DNA of 64,000 bases, taken from NCBI GenBank assembly GCA_013365325.1, contig JABVXV010000021.1, positions 186,001-250,000 on the forward strand. The letters run 5' to 3'. Every line of letters starts with the position of its first letter. The first letter of the stretch is position 1. Both the position numbers and the translations under genes were made by a program. Shown here in pieces: positions 44,421 to 60,647 of the stretch. The notes below the pieces were generated by a model, which searched no databases, was not told the origin of the DNA, and saw only the letters and a program-made list of their open reading frames with translations. The DNA comes from Dipetalonema caudispina (lineage: Eukaryota; Nematoda; Chromadorea; Rhabditida; Onchocercidae).

Positions 44421-46243
44421 GAAGACACGTTACGTAGGTTGGGACGGAGCAATCTACAGAAAACTTAATCAGGTGGCGATCATTAAGAAGGTATCATCGA
44501 TGTATAATATAGTCGAGAAAAATATGACCTCTTGAAAACTGCTATTTGAATGAAGCCAAATTTTCTATCTCTGAAGTAATTAGAGCAGACAAATGATACC
44601 TCTGTGATCAACAAAGATTGCAGATCAGCCTCAGTCCGCTTCATTATCTTCTGGATGATGATCTAACAAATTATTCGCTTGCTCCGGATTATAGTGAGAT
44701 CCATAATGACTGCAATGATTTATTCTTCCTAATGGACGACATCAAATGATCACGGCTATTTCTGTTCACACTCACAGTTCATTTGTACACAAGTGCACTT
44801 GCTAGTCACATAACATTCTTCCATTGCCTCTAGTATTATAATACAACCTTTCTATCATTGTTTGAACTTTCATTTAAATTCGCTCAACCATACCATGCAA
44901 ACTGTCCGGATGGACTAGATAGATTTGCATTTTCAGGCAACACATTAATCCATATCATCAGTATTACGGATAAATTTCACTTAAATAAACAAAAAACTCT
45001 TTAAATCTAAAAGCATCTTCACATGTTGCAACTTCTCATCTTCTAGTCAAAATAATTCAATTAGTTTTAAAATGGAGCGGCAATTTGGCATCTATGAAGA
45101 AAATCCTTCTTCTCCGATCCCATTCAATTCTAAGGACCTTTCTACTCCCATCCCTTATATTATACTTGGTAATTTGAGCTAGTTGAATTTAAAATTTCAA
45201 AGTTATACAGTCAATCAATCAACCTATTTCTTCAATTTGTATCAGTTAGTAGTGGCAATTCCTGCACGCTGTGTACTTAAGTATCTTCCATTGTAATTTA
45301 GCCGAATTCAGCAGCACTTACTTCTTGCTTTATATTACTAGCAACGTTCTTTGTTAATGCCTAATGCACGAGTGTATCTTGCATTGAGCAACATAAATCA
45401 GGATGTTCATGAAGACACACTACTGTTAATGTAAGGGATTCCTTATACATTACAACTATGACAACCATTCTTTAGAAAACTACATCATTACTCTAGAAAA
45501 ATGTAGAACTATCTCTAAGGTCTCATATTTTGCTCATTACTATTAATTGAGTTCTGCTTGAATTCGATTCTACTACCTCCTCATTACAGCTCTAGTTGTT
45601 TTTAATTTGAAGATTTTTATTGTGCCTTGAATAAAACATTTAGATCTTTTCGTTTTTTCACTTGATACACAAAGAAAAGAAGTAGTTATCTAGTACGAAG
45701 GTTCATTTAAAAACTCGAAGCACTCTCAAAGTGAAACAAATAAGTCAATTTTATGAAGTAAAAAATATATCTATCACAATTCGATATCAGAACAAATCGA
45801 AATTGAAACATAAATTGAAATTATAGAGCCCTAGGGAAAAACTGAGCAGCAAACATTAATGGAAACAATTTAACAATATCAAAGTATATTTAAAGATTCA
45901 AAACGTTAACAACCCAAGAGAATTTTATTCCGACCACTTAGGAGAGTACTTAGATGCAAAAATGAAGTAACAACATACAATAAGTACTACGCACGGATAT
46001 TAAAATAGCATTCCTACTAAAATATAAAATAGGGTATTTTAGAAATTCAAGTCAACTTATAAATTGCAAAACAATCAAAACTCCTGGATATCTCCTGATT
46101 GTGACAGGATCTAATTTTTCTGCCAATAACTAGTATTCATTTGGTGTCTCCAATCAAAAAATAAATGAACTCTGAGATTTTGACAGAAAAATAAGCGATT
46201 ATCCTCGGAGTAAAACGATCAATACTTGCCTGTTATCACAAAA
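44421..46243. other. Intergenic region between the receptor and pas-5
   Basis: The two genes converge here. AATAAA at 44984-44989 may serve the receptor (564 bases after its stop), and AATAAA on the minus strand (45930-45925) may serve pas-5 (314 bases after its stop). No coding frame is supported. Confidence 0.6.
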
Positions 46244-49287
<3,044 letters not shown>

Positions 49288-52200
49288 ATGTCTTACAAAT
49301 GGGAAAAGGAAGATTGGGGATTTGAACTGGATGAAAATGAACGGATTATTGATTGGTCATTCTTAGCGGAATTAAATTTTACATTAGCTGCTTTATTGAC
49401 TTCTAAAGGTAAATCAATCGTGTCATTTGAAGTTTTCGATTAAAGATTTGGATTTTATCGATGATACTAGCATTTAAAAATATTAGATAATTCTATTGAC
49501 TGAAGCTATACTTATAAGGAGCGAGTGTTCTTGTCGGTGTTTTTAAATTGGAAATTTGTTTTGTGAAGTCCAATAGATATCTTTTTGAATAAAAATGTGC
49601 ATAGTAGGCGAAAGTCCGTATTTGTTCTTCTGAGTATTACCCTCTCCCAGACTTTCTAAAATGAGGTAGCTAAGATATTCTAGAGAATCTTGAAATTGAT
49701 TATCTTAATGGACTAAAGCGGAACCGCTATTTTTCATAGCAGTTAATATTTCCTTTCCTTGATTAGATGTACTTTTGTCGCACACCACTGTTTTTCGTTT
49801 AGGTGGAGTTCTGATTTATTCTAACGTTGGAAGCAGTGGCGTCAAACTCTGTGTTACTCATTTACAGAAATTTGCTCCAGCTGTAAACGAGGCTGCTGCT
49901 GTATGCGTTCTTCCTGATGCTAGTGGTCTAGCATTTATCCTTTTAAAAGGGAGTGTTTTGCTGGTACCTCTGCGGTGTATTTTAGTATGTTTTTGTTCCT
50001 TTAACATGCATTTCACTTCTTATAACGGAGGTTTGAAGTTGTGCTGGTCTTGTTTGTACAGATAGTGATTTCAAAGTCTTTGCTTATTTCATGTCGTATC
50101 TTTGAGGACGTACCATGGGGTAGATGTGATATTTTGGCCAATGATTCCATTTCAATTTTGGAAGTTAATGGTGTGGAGGAAGGATGTTTGTGTACACCAA
50201 CGTCCGCACTCTGTTACACTGCCCATCATTCAAATCGTCCTTATTTAATATATGCGAATAAGGTATTATTATTACGTTTTTTTGAAAGTCATCGTTCGCA
50301 GTACAATGATTAATTTTATATCCGTTCTTTTTATAGGCTGGACAGCTATTCATTATTGATTTAACTATGATGGTAGTATCTGTAATGTTACGAGCACCGG
50401 AAAGCATTCACAATATTGCTTTGTATGCAAACAAAGGCGATGTTCATTTGCTGGTTTGTTTTTCAGTAATCGAGATTTTCAATTAACTTGACATCAGATA
50501 GACTATTCGCTTGAAAGAACCGTCTTATTTGTAGTAGTCTGTTTGTCTTTGATATTCTTGTGAAGCTTACTTCAGGTAAGCGGTTTCACCAATGAACAGT
50601 GGATTTTGCCACTGGAAACTGATGGACGTGGCTTGCGTGAAACGTTAGGTCAGGTTATACCATGGGATTTAAGAGAACAATATCACAAAACATCACAAAT
50701 CAGTGTTGCCTTCGATGGGATGCTTGCTGTTCTTAGCACTGAAGATTGTGTTGTCAAGGTAAACCACGACTAAATTTTCCAAACATTGTTAATAGTATCA
50801 AGTGTTTAGCTGTCTAACATTATAAAAGCCCAGTATATGACATATGACAATATTATTCAAGCAGAATTACTTATAATTCTGTTAAGTTCTACGATGATAC
50901 CGATATGAAAATAGCAAAAAATTCCGTCTCTGTACCGGAAAACACGTGGCAAGTGCATATTCTCCCACATACGATATTTGCTGTTACTGATCAGGCTTCT
51001 GGTACTGGAGTTTCAGTCCATTTCGGTGTGAGTTTCTACTTATTGCATTAATTTGTTACTTCATAACTGACTAGTTCCACAGAGACGTTCTAACCATCAT
51101 AACAAAAGCAAGATACGGTGTGCCTTCTCAGTTTTTATTATTCAATTTTTAAATATATGCTCTATTATATGATTATTTAGTTTTAGAGTATTGTTTTAGG
51201 GTATGTTCAGTGCTGGAAAGGTTTTTTATGAAAAAATCCTTGATTTTTCAAATGAGAAAGTGTTAGGTTTTGTACCGATTCTATACGAGAATATTCTGCC
51301 TTCATGTTTGCTTGTAACGGAACATGATGTTATCGTTCTATCTCCGAACAAGTATTTCTTTGCTGTTTTATCTTCTAACCATAATTTCACTTTATGATCT
51401 TTTAAGCCTTATATCTGTAGTTATCAACTTGCTGTTACATTGCTACAGTGCTCCTGTTGAAGTAATGGTAAAATGTTTAGGTCTTTACGCGAGGTTCTCG
51501 TTGATTATGTGGCGAAACTCGACTACAATTATAACATTTGCATGTTGGTTGCTGAAACATTTAGAATAAGTACTGCAGATCTAGTTCAGAATGTCCTCGA
51601 CGACACTTTTTCTATTGTTCAGAATTCTGTGGATCGAGAAATCATTCTGGATAAATTGATTCATCTTGCACTTGATTCATCTGTAAGTTCTTGGCACACA
51701 TCTCTACAGTTTTCGATTTTGAATTTGGTGGAAAGTGTTATTTGTTCCAAATATGTGGAAAGTATTATTTGTTCTTATGGTTTTTTTAACTTGGCAGGAT
51801 TTATTACTTGTAAGTGGCCTTACCAATATCTGGTAACATTTGTGCCTTTGTTGACCTATTGTTCTGAACGACTGAGACTAGCCAGAATCATTGCGTGTGT
51901 TTCTAAATTTGCTAGTGATGCTTTTTCAGATGGATCTTACCACTTTAATACAGTGGTGTACGAAAAATAGTTCTGAACATGCGCTTGTGGAAGTGGTGGG
52001 AGACATATGTGCAGGAGATCCAAATGAAGAAAGTAGACATTATATGATCAATATCTGCATGGCTCGTTATAAAGCCTTCCCTCAAGATAAAGATAAGATT
52101 GAAATCATTTTAAAGTAAGTTCTCTACTTTTGGAACCGCAGTGCTTATTATTTTCTTGCATTTTGTACCAGTGATAAATTTCTTCATACCATATTGTTCA

Positions 52201-55200
52201 TGATGAGAGCACAGATCTTCAATATCTCGTATAAATTTTATGGAAAAGTGAATTCCAGCGAATTTTTGGTGCAACATCCAGATGTTCACATTGGCATGGA
52301 GCAGTTGCTTGAAGCAGATTTTTGGACGACTGTTGCTATAATCGTTGATAATTCGTTAGACAAAGCTGAAATTGTGGGAAGATATCTAGCAAGGACCGAA
52401 AAGGATTGGCCAGCAGTTCATAGTTCATTTATTGTAAAAATTTTGTCATCTTTGTGTTGGAAATCATATAGCAAAGAGGATGGTGAAATGCTTTTACGAC
52501 GCATGGCGGAATTTGTACCTCACCTCAGATCTGTACCACATCTCACTACTTTTGCTAAGATTGGTATCGAACAGGTGACAAGGTTTGCAATTTTTTGTTA
52601 AAGTCGATTTTTTGCCTGATCATAGAATTCTTTTGTACCTTGATAGGTTAAAATTTTCATTTGAGCACTAGCAAAGTCATATCCTTTACAGTTATCAACA
52701 TAATGCAGCTGTTCTCTACGTGTTATCCTCGTTGCATCTGATGCAAGCAACACATGACACTGTAAGTTGGTCAAGTTTTTAGTGTAAAACAAATGTTTTG
52801 ACCATTTGAACCACTTCCATATCTCATTACTGATTTTATATTTCCCAAATGCTTCTTAAAAAACTTCTCCTCACTAGGAAATTATTTTGCTTGTTATATT
52901 AGACTGGTTATTATTATAAATAATATTAATAAGCTGACTTTCTTGCTGCAAAAAATATTGAAATATGGAAATTTTTAAATGAGTAGAAAACTTTGTATTA
53001 AAAAATTGATTATATATAGTAAGGCGATGTTAACAGCAGACGATAATTAGAGTTTCTGTTGCAGTATCTTCCTTCTACAGCGGATAGCATTATCTCAAGT
53101 GGGTCGAACTTTACCGCTGTAGTGACGTCTGAAGAAGGTGTTGGTTATTGGGGAGAATTCGCACCAGGACCATTAAAGTCGAAAGATTGTGAAAAACCTC
53201 GAAGACAACATGTATCTCGTTTATGTGTTCTGGATGTGCCTATTCGAATTTGCAGCGTTTCTTGTGGCACTGAACATCTGCTTTGCTTAACTATACATGG
53301 GAAAGTTTATGCGTTTGGTCGAAATAGGTTTGTTATATTGGTAATTAAAATATGCAGATTGTTTAGAGAATAGAATTTTGCTTTTCATTTATAAAGTTTG
53401 TTTTGCCGAAAGAACCGATTTGCTTTTAAGCTCATAACAAATGTTTGATGGATATAATGAATCCTCTAATTTATAGATTTGGTCAATGCGGTGTTGGTCA
53501 TACAGATGAGGTTACAGTGGCAACAGAAATTGTTGATAATTATGGGAACGCCCGTGTAGTATGTGCTGGACATTATCATTCAGCTCTAATCAATGAAAAG
53601 GGATGTGCTTTCACTTGGGGTTGGTCGTTTCATGGACAGCTAGGAATTAATACTCGCTCTTCATTTACAGACGAACTTGTACCTAGTTTGGTGAAGTCTT
53701 TGAAGTAAGTGTTTGTTTTAAGGATCTGTACTTGTCGTTCTGCTACTTGACGGTCAATTTTATATGAATCCGTTTTTTATAAGATGTTATAAAATTGTTT
53801 GTTATACTTCAGTCTTACACTCGGAATGGCTATTTTTCTATTTCTTGTTTAGAGTTGGTGAATGAAAAAACGAATGAAATTGGCAAATTTTTTTTTCAAA
53901 AAATATACGAGACCATTAATAGTACTTTATTTCAGTGGGCGAGTTATTTCAGTTGCTTGTGGATATGCACATACATTGTTTTTGATGGAATCAGGTGTCG
54001 TTTATTCTTGCGGTAATGGATCATATGGACAGCTGGGTATTGGTGCTGAAATAAAAAAACGTTTTGAGCCTGAGGCAGTTCCTGTGCCTGATAAAATCAT
54101 CATGATTGCTTCGAAGTACTTCCATTGTTTAGCTGTATCCGAAGAGCAGAAAATTTACTGCTGGGGTGCTAATCCGCAATCCTTAAAGATGAAAATGTTT
54201 GTCAAACGGAGATTGCGCGTGGAAGCAGATAAGAGTACTTCAGCTACTGGGAAAAGAAGTGATAAATTGGCGATCAGTAATGCCCACTTAATAGTCACTG
54301 AATTAGAACATATGGTTTGTCTTCGCTGATGATTTTTTTAAATGAATTATTGGTTCAAAATGCAGTTGAGAAGTAACTTTGCATAATTGCAGGTGCAGGG
54401 GAGAATAATACACATTGATGCAGGTTATAGTCATTCAGCTCTTGTAAACGAATATAAAAATCTGTACACATGGGGTAAAAGTTTGGATATGCAACTGGGT
54501 CATGGTAACAAGAAAGAGCAAGAAGAACCTCATCAGCTGTTTGAACCACCAGATGTAGCTTGGGATTTTGTTTCGTGCGGTATGTGACTGTTTGTATTCT
54601 ACACTTTACTAAAATATTCTTGAAGTTTATACACATTAAAATAAATTTTGTTCTTTTTTTTGTAGGATATGATTTCACTACTGCAGTATCGTCTAAAGGC
54701 ACTGTTTACGTGTGGGGAAGAAATTACAAAGGTCATTTGGGTGTTGAATCAAGCGTTTCTGCATCAGTTAGTCGTAAAATTGTATTCAAAACAGCAAAAG
54801 GTCCTTCGAAAACAATTGAAGTGGCTGGTGACAGTCCTTGCATACCACGACCAACAAAGTTTCCGTCTCTGGTTGCATTTGCACTTACAGGTTTGTTTAG
54901 TCGTATTACTTTCCTTGTTTCAATAACTCTTTCTCCATATGTAGGCTTTTTATTAAAGAAAGCATTTTTTAGTATTTATATTCAAACTTAAGTTGATTTA
55001 TTCAAATTTCAGAAGTTTGTTTTGACGAAGTAAGAAAACGTAGTTTCATTGACTTTGTGAAAAAAATGGACTCAAATACGATCTCAGATATTTCTTCTCA
55101 GCTTCTTAAAAATCCAGTATATTGTCTTCCTGCTGTATATGTGCATTTATTGGCTGGCGATCTCATTCATGCTATTGAATTTTTTGTGCAAATACCGTCA

Positions 55201-55646
55201 AAAGAAATAGAAGCAATAGCGGATAATAACAATGAACAGGAAGGAAGCGAATTATTTGCGTTCATTGATGTTATCTGGGATTTGATCTGCAAACATCCAA
55301 ATTTCACGGTTCAGTCCAAAGCTGTGTCGGATTTGTTGAGCACTTTTGTTGTCGGTGATCGTATAGTTAAGAGCAAGAAATTGAGCGCCTTGGCTCCACT
55401 CCTTTTGATTTCGAAACCAGAAGTACTTTCTTCATTAAATTCTTCAGAAACCCTGGAAATTTTAGAAAAGTGGCAACCCGATCCATCTCTTCATGGTCTA
55501 CAAGTATCTCAAAATTCTGTCCAGGTTTGTCAATGAATTTTATTATCTGAAAAATTGATTAAGATATCGTTTCTTCAATAATTTCGTATTTTTCTTTAAT
55601 ATCTCATTTCTTATAGGTGTTCCCTATCACTGATTTCTTTACATAA
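49288..55646 (+). CDS. RCC1-repeat protein, probable GLO-4-like exchange factor, 18 exons, 1,262 residues
   Basis: Exons: 49288-49408, 49803-49984, 50062-50262, 50337-50453, 50576-50758, 50887-51027, 51200-51351, 51481-51682, 51930-52114, 52172-52582, 52692-52761, 53065-53327, 53477-53704, 53936-54314, 54393-54579, 54666-54890, 55013-55524, 55617-55646. They total 3,789 nt and every phase fits. Residues 1 to about 370 look beta-rich, possibly a propeller; about 370-655 are helical. From about residue 656 come RCC1 blades: CGTEHLLCLTIHGKVYAFGRN, GQCGVGH, CAGHYHSALINEKG, WGWSFHGQLGI, CGYAHTLFLM, GNGSYGQLGIG, WGKSLDMQLGHG and WGRNYKGHLGVE. A helical C-terminus ends VFPITDFFT. RCC1 propellers in such proteins act as exchange factors or scaffolds. 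C. elegans GLO-4, acting with the Rab GLO-1 in gut granule biogenesis, is the best guess by architecture, not proven. The start uses the second ATG after the acceptor; the first is in another frame. The exon 6 acceptor (GTTAAG) is the weakest site. Confidence 0.9.
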
Positions 55647-58600
55647 CGTTTTATTTTGTTTTCGTTTCCATGATCTTAATGTTTCCACTCTTCACTTACT
55701 TTCATTCTCGATATAAGTTATCTTCAACGACTCCATATTTATGGACTCACCAAGGAAATGGTGGAAATTAGATTTCGAGGTGTTTGGAATGTTCTTATGA
55801 GAAAAATGAGTAATGAAATGCTGGATATTGTAGGATAATGTAAGCTAGCGCAGAACTCGATGGTTTTTGTTTCAGGCTGACGTACTGTCTTATGCTCATG
55901 TACTGTACTTAGGATTTCGTTTAATTTATTAAGGAATTTATCGATGTCTCAATGGCGTAAAGTCCAATTGCTGAAGTGATTCTTATGTTGCATAGCAGCT
56001 AAGCAAGAGAGTTCCGTGGCACTTGTTAAATTAGATGCTCAGAGTGAAAGACATCAGTTAGGTTGATTATTAATTGGATGTTCAGAGTGGAAGGCATCGG
56101 TTAGGGTTGATTTATTTCTGAGTTGAGCAAATCAAGTTTTAAAAGGTGAAAACACGAGCAGAAAAGTGATGTATTAGGTAAGTACTACTCGCAATAAGAA
56201 ACAATGTCTTAATAAAGAAAAGATTTAATTTACTAATGAATACAATATTTTACTCTTTTATTCTAGCTTAATAGAACTAATTGCACCTCAAGGAAGTTCA
56301 CTTAGGTTTTTTAGCTATATTAGCTTTTACATGAAAGAGAAAGGTTTTTTTTACTAATGCAACATGAATTTTTGGTCGATCCTTGTTGCTACTCAACCCC
56401 AAAGTATTATAAGAAACTCCAACTTGGAGTTCAGTTTTTAGTGTTATAATTTGCGGATTGCGCAATATGATGCATATATCAGAGAAGAAAATGTTTTTGC
56501 ATGATCTTTTAGAATTACTCAGGAAGAGTGCGCTACTGGACTTGCTGTGGTGCTGTAGAAAAATGTCCTGTAATGGTGCGGAACAGTACAATTAATGATA
56601 AAAGACGAATTTGTCCAAGATGCTGCGAAAAATGGTCGTGCTCAGTACGGGCAAAATTCCTCAAGTACGAAAATAATACCAACAGTTAATGAGGGCGTAC
56701 ATTTCCATTATTACACAAGTCGATGTGTTCCATGCAGCGGTGTAGGTAAACTTTGATAATAGAAAATATGGTTGTAAAAAGTGTTAAAAGTGAACATAAG
56801 ATCAGTAAATGCGGTTTTGGTTGTATATCAAAGGATCTGCTGGATGGAACCTGAACCATATGTTTTACTTAGTTTGAATGACCACTTTTAAGTTTCATTC
56901 ACTTTTTTGTTGTAGTACCAAAGATTTCTAACTAGTTTGAATGTCCACTGTGATATAGTTTCAGATACATAAGTATGTTTATATATATGCGTGAAGATTT
57001 CTTTGAATTTGTTTCTATTTGTTGCAGGTCACTAGTATTTCAGTTACCTGTGGATAAGCGGTCAAGTTCAAATCTAATTGAGGCGTTAGTGGAATTATAC
57101 TAGGACTAAATTCGTTTGTCATTGCATTAAGCAATTGTCAAATACCATTTATTCAAGATAAGAAAGTAGGGAAAAGTACTCGATCAACACTCAAATGACT
57201 GATTTCAATGATTTTAACCACCCATACAGCTGTTATTGATGTGGAAGAAAGTTTAAGAGGAGGAGTAAAGTATATGATATTTTTACATGTAAAAATAATT
57301 CAGCTTAATTTTTAAATATACATTTTCATGGAACTTGATTTTCTATGCCAAATGTTAACCAATAGTTTTAGAAGGAAAGATGCTGACACTATTTTGCAGT
57401 TTCATTCAACTGTTATGTAATGCTACTGTAAATAATATATGACGAGGGTCTATTCACTTACGAAATTCCATCCTTACGAAGAAAACGTTGGCAATTTGAA
57501 ATATGGTTGTAATTGTCAAGATCTTAGAGATGTTTCGAGAAATAACAATTCCATTTTCCTAGTGTTCGTAAAGTCCTAGCATATTGCAGCCATTGTTCAT
57601 GACAGTAATTTTGACAGTAAGACAAACACAAAAAAAGTGATTCTGGATTTGCGACTTAGGAAAATAGCACGCTTTTTTCTTCGTTTTCAATTAAAAACAC
57701 ATGAGTAAGCACTCTACTGATAGCTTTGATTGACCGTTGAATGTACCTTTGTCAGGTTCTCAATCTTATCCAATGAAGCTCCCATCTTAAGAGTTTTCGA
57801 GAGAGTATTCTGGTTTAGGAAATGCTCAGAAACGAATTTATGATCCCGATTTTTCTTTCCCAATGAAAGAGCATGTGACCTGTAACATAAAACGAGTTGA
57901 CAGTAAGGAACCTGTATCTAGGTCTGTACAAATTTGTTGGCATCAGAGATCAGAGAAACCCTCGTGTTACTTGTTGGAATTGTGGGACTGCTCATATTTT
58001 ATTTGTTTCATGCTGTTTAATTTGATCTTTAACTCCCATTGCCTCTAGAAAAATTGTAATTGTGCCCTTATATACCATTTGTGTATCATTTCTGGAAATT
58101 TATGGTGTATATTAAAATTTCATAACTAGCATCTCGATATGTTCATCTATTATACGAAACAAGAGTTTACTTCTGCAAAGCATACTACAATAAAAAAGTA
58201 AAAAGAGCTGAGAGATACCCTGGAATGCTTTGGCAAAGTATATCAATACAGATTTTTTTTATTTGGGTCGAACAGTTAATGATAGTGAGTAGAGTACAAA
58301 AGTAGTCATGACAAAGGACGTTTGCTCGGTCGTTTATATTCAAGGAATGATTTATGTATCACACGGGAAGTTGTAGTTTATTCCGACATTTGGTCACTCA
58401 CCCCAAAAAAAAAATTGCCCGATTCAAAGATATGAATTCTATTGTGTTCAGGCTATCTGACATTTCATGAAGTCGACAAATGTGAATTTGGATTCAGGTG
58501 TGAAGGGAGGTGCTGAAATTTTCCATGGCGTATTTTCTCTTGTTGCTGTAGATCAGAGTAGAACAAACTGCTATCTTGACGTTTAAACCATAGCACTTCA

Positions 58601-60647
58601 ACCCATGTACTTTGATCCTGAAAGAACATTTCTTCCTGAAGGCAGATAGACCTAAAATTGCAGCCCTGGTATAATTGATTTTCGGTTTGTGCATCTTCGA
58701 CGGGTCAAATTTTGAAGGATATAACGTGTAAAAATTAGTCCATAAATCCGACAAAACTGCGTACTACAAACATTTTGCGATTGTCAAACCGCCGAATTCT
58801 ACAAGTATCAAAAGTGCTGAAATTTTCTTTGCAGCACATTATAAGGCATCCATCCGTAATAATTTGGGCTCAATTTGGTGCTTATTATAGTTAGAGCCAT
58901 TAAAATGATAATCATATGTTTAGAGTGGAGCGACAATTATCGAAGAACAAAGAATTAAATCAAACTGAAAGAATGAGGAAGTAATCAATACTAAAAGAAC
59001 AAAACAGCAATGTCAACCTGCAGATTGTAACATTCTGCGGTAAAAATTTCGTTGAACTGAATTATTTTTATGCATTATCTATCAATACAAGGCCCAATTT
59101 CCTTGTCTCAAAAAAAAAAGTGAAGAATTTTGTTGGTCAGTAAAGCTAGGAAATCATTTATTTGTTGAAGGCTAGATTTACACTGCTGTTAACAGGGAAC
59201 TATTATTATCCGACATTACAGGTAAAACGAACCAGTGGACATCGTTGCTGAATGTTATTTCAACAAAAATGAAAAAAAAAAAAAAAAACAATCAGCTTGC
59301 AGATGAAGCATTTCACATATAATTAGAGTAATAGATTTTGAGCAAAACAGACTAACTCGAAATATAATGTTTAGAATAGCTCTGTTTGGTATAATTCACT
59401 ATTTTATTGTTGATAATTCTGATAATGATATATAACAACATCCCTTGCCCAATCAATAATTTTTGTAGTCATAATAAATAAAAGTATCATGGAAGAGCGG
59501 GAAGGTAACAGATCTGTTTTTAAATGATGCAAATTTTTGAAAATTGATCAAAGGTTGTTGTTTAATTGCTATTAACTGAAATAAGAGGTGAAAGTGACCA
59601 GAATTATGTATTGAAAATAACTGAAAAAAATTGTGAAAAAATAAGATAGCTTAAGTTAAAATTGAAGGATAGAGATAGATGATTACAATATATTATTCTT
59701 TCTTTTTTTTAATACACATTTTATTTTATGACCAAATGAAGCAGAAAAAATGAAATCAAGAAATAGAGGTGATTTATTGAAGTTGTTGAACAAAAAGTGA
59801 TTGATTAGGATGAAGATGATTAGATGAGAATAATTATGGTTAATGATCGATTAATGTCTGGGTTCATGTGTTCGGTTTTATGAAACAGATATAAAGGGCA
59901 TTCATGTTACATTCCTCATTGTTGTCCTTGTACTGTACTTTTTTTTAGCTCATCTTCGTCCTTTTTAGCTAGAAATTTGGCTTGCAAACAGTCTATGAGT
60001 ATTCTTTACCCATAATTTTATGCTGCAAGAATCTCAATTTAAATTAAGTGTGTTTGAAGAAGATCTGAAAATATACTAACGTTGATGTTTCATTGACCAA
60101 TATTTTGATTTGAAGATGTAAGTGATATCTTATTGTCGGAAACAGTTTGAGAATTTAAAATGCTCAAAGATAAGTGAAATAAGTGCACCTACCAGTAATC
60201 TAAAGCAAATTCTTTTTTTTTTTTTTTTTGCATAAGTTTACTGGGAACATCTGAACAAGGCGAGTAAGTGATTTGAAAGTATTTGACAAAAAAACTCGGT
60301 GACAAATATCAAAAGAGTCTGTAGCAATCTTTTCCCTACCTTAACTAGTTAGGTTACATTCTTAATATGATCTAACTTGTATTCTTATCAATACTAAAGA
60401 ATTCAAGTAGTCCTATTAACTCTTCTGATCAGTAAATCTTATCTAGCTATCAGAATCATTCATGCTCGTACAAATATACCTGTTTCTTGAAATCGATCAT
60501 GCTAATTCTTTTTCTACAAATGTTACTATTATTTTCTTCTTTTATTTTTCACTGCTACATAAGTATTTCACATAAAACTCTGTACTTTTGTTTTCTTTTC
60601 AAGGATTTAATTTTTTGGGATAAACGGATTGTTATATTTTCAAGGAA
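55647..60647. other. Intergenic region between the RCC1 gene and the purine phosphorylase gene
   Basis: Five kilobases with no supported gene. AATAAA at 56211-56216 may end the RCC1 transcript. A 43-bp imperfect tandem duplication lies at 56034-56114. A-runs occur near 59272-59289 and a T-run near 60211-60228. Minus-strand ORFs of 97 (56298-56591) and 86 codons (58494-58754) show no domain. Confidence 0.6.
56034..56114 (+). repeat. Imperfect two-copy tandem repeat, period 43
   Basis: GATGCTCAGAGTGAAAGACA at 56034 recurs as GATGTTCAGAGTGGAAGGCA at 56077, and the match continues through TCAGTTAGGTTGATT against TCGGTTAGGGTTGATT. It is non-coding and downstream of the RCC1 gene. Confidence 0.8.

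Noticed and set aside
51798..51834. Possible extra exon (DLLLVSGLTNIW) in the RCC1 gene
   Set aside because: Its ending phase does not fit the next exon; the version that fits would be only 12 nt.
57963..57995. Frame reading TCWNCGTAH, like a retroelement zinc knuckle
   Set aside because: Spacing between the second Cys and His is one short, the last Cys is misplaced, and no gag or polymerase sequence surrounds it.
58494..58754. Minus-strand 86-codon ORF considered as a decayed transposase fragment
   Set aside because: No catalytic motif or terminal inverted repeats could be found.
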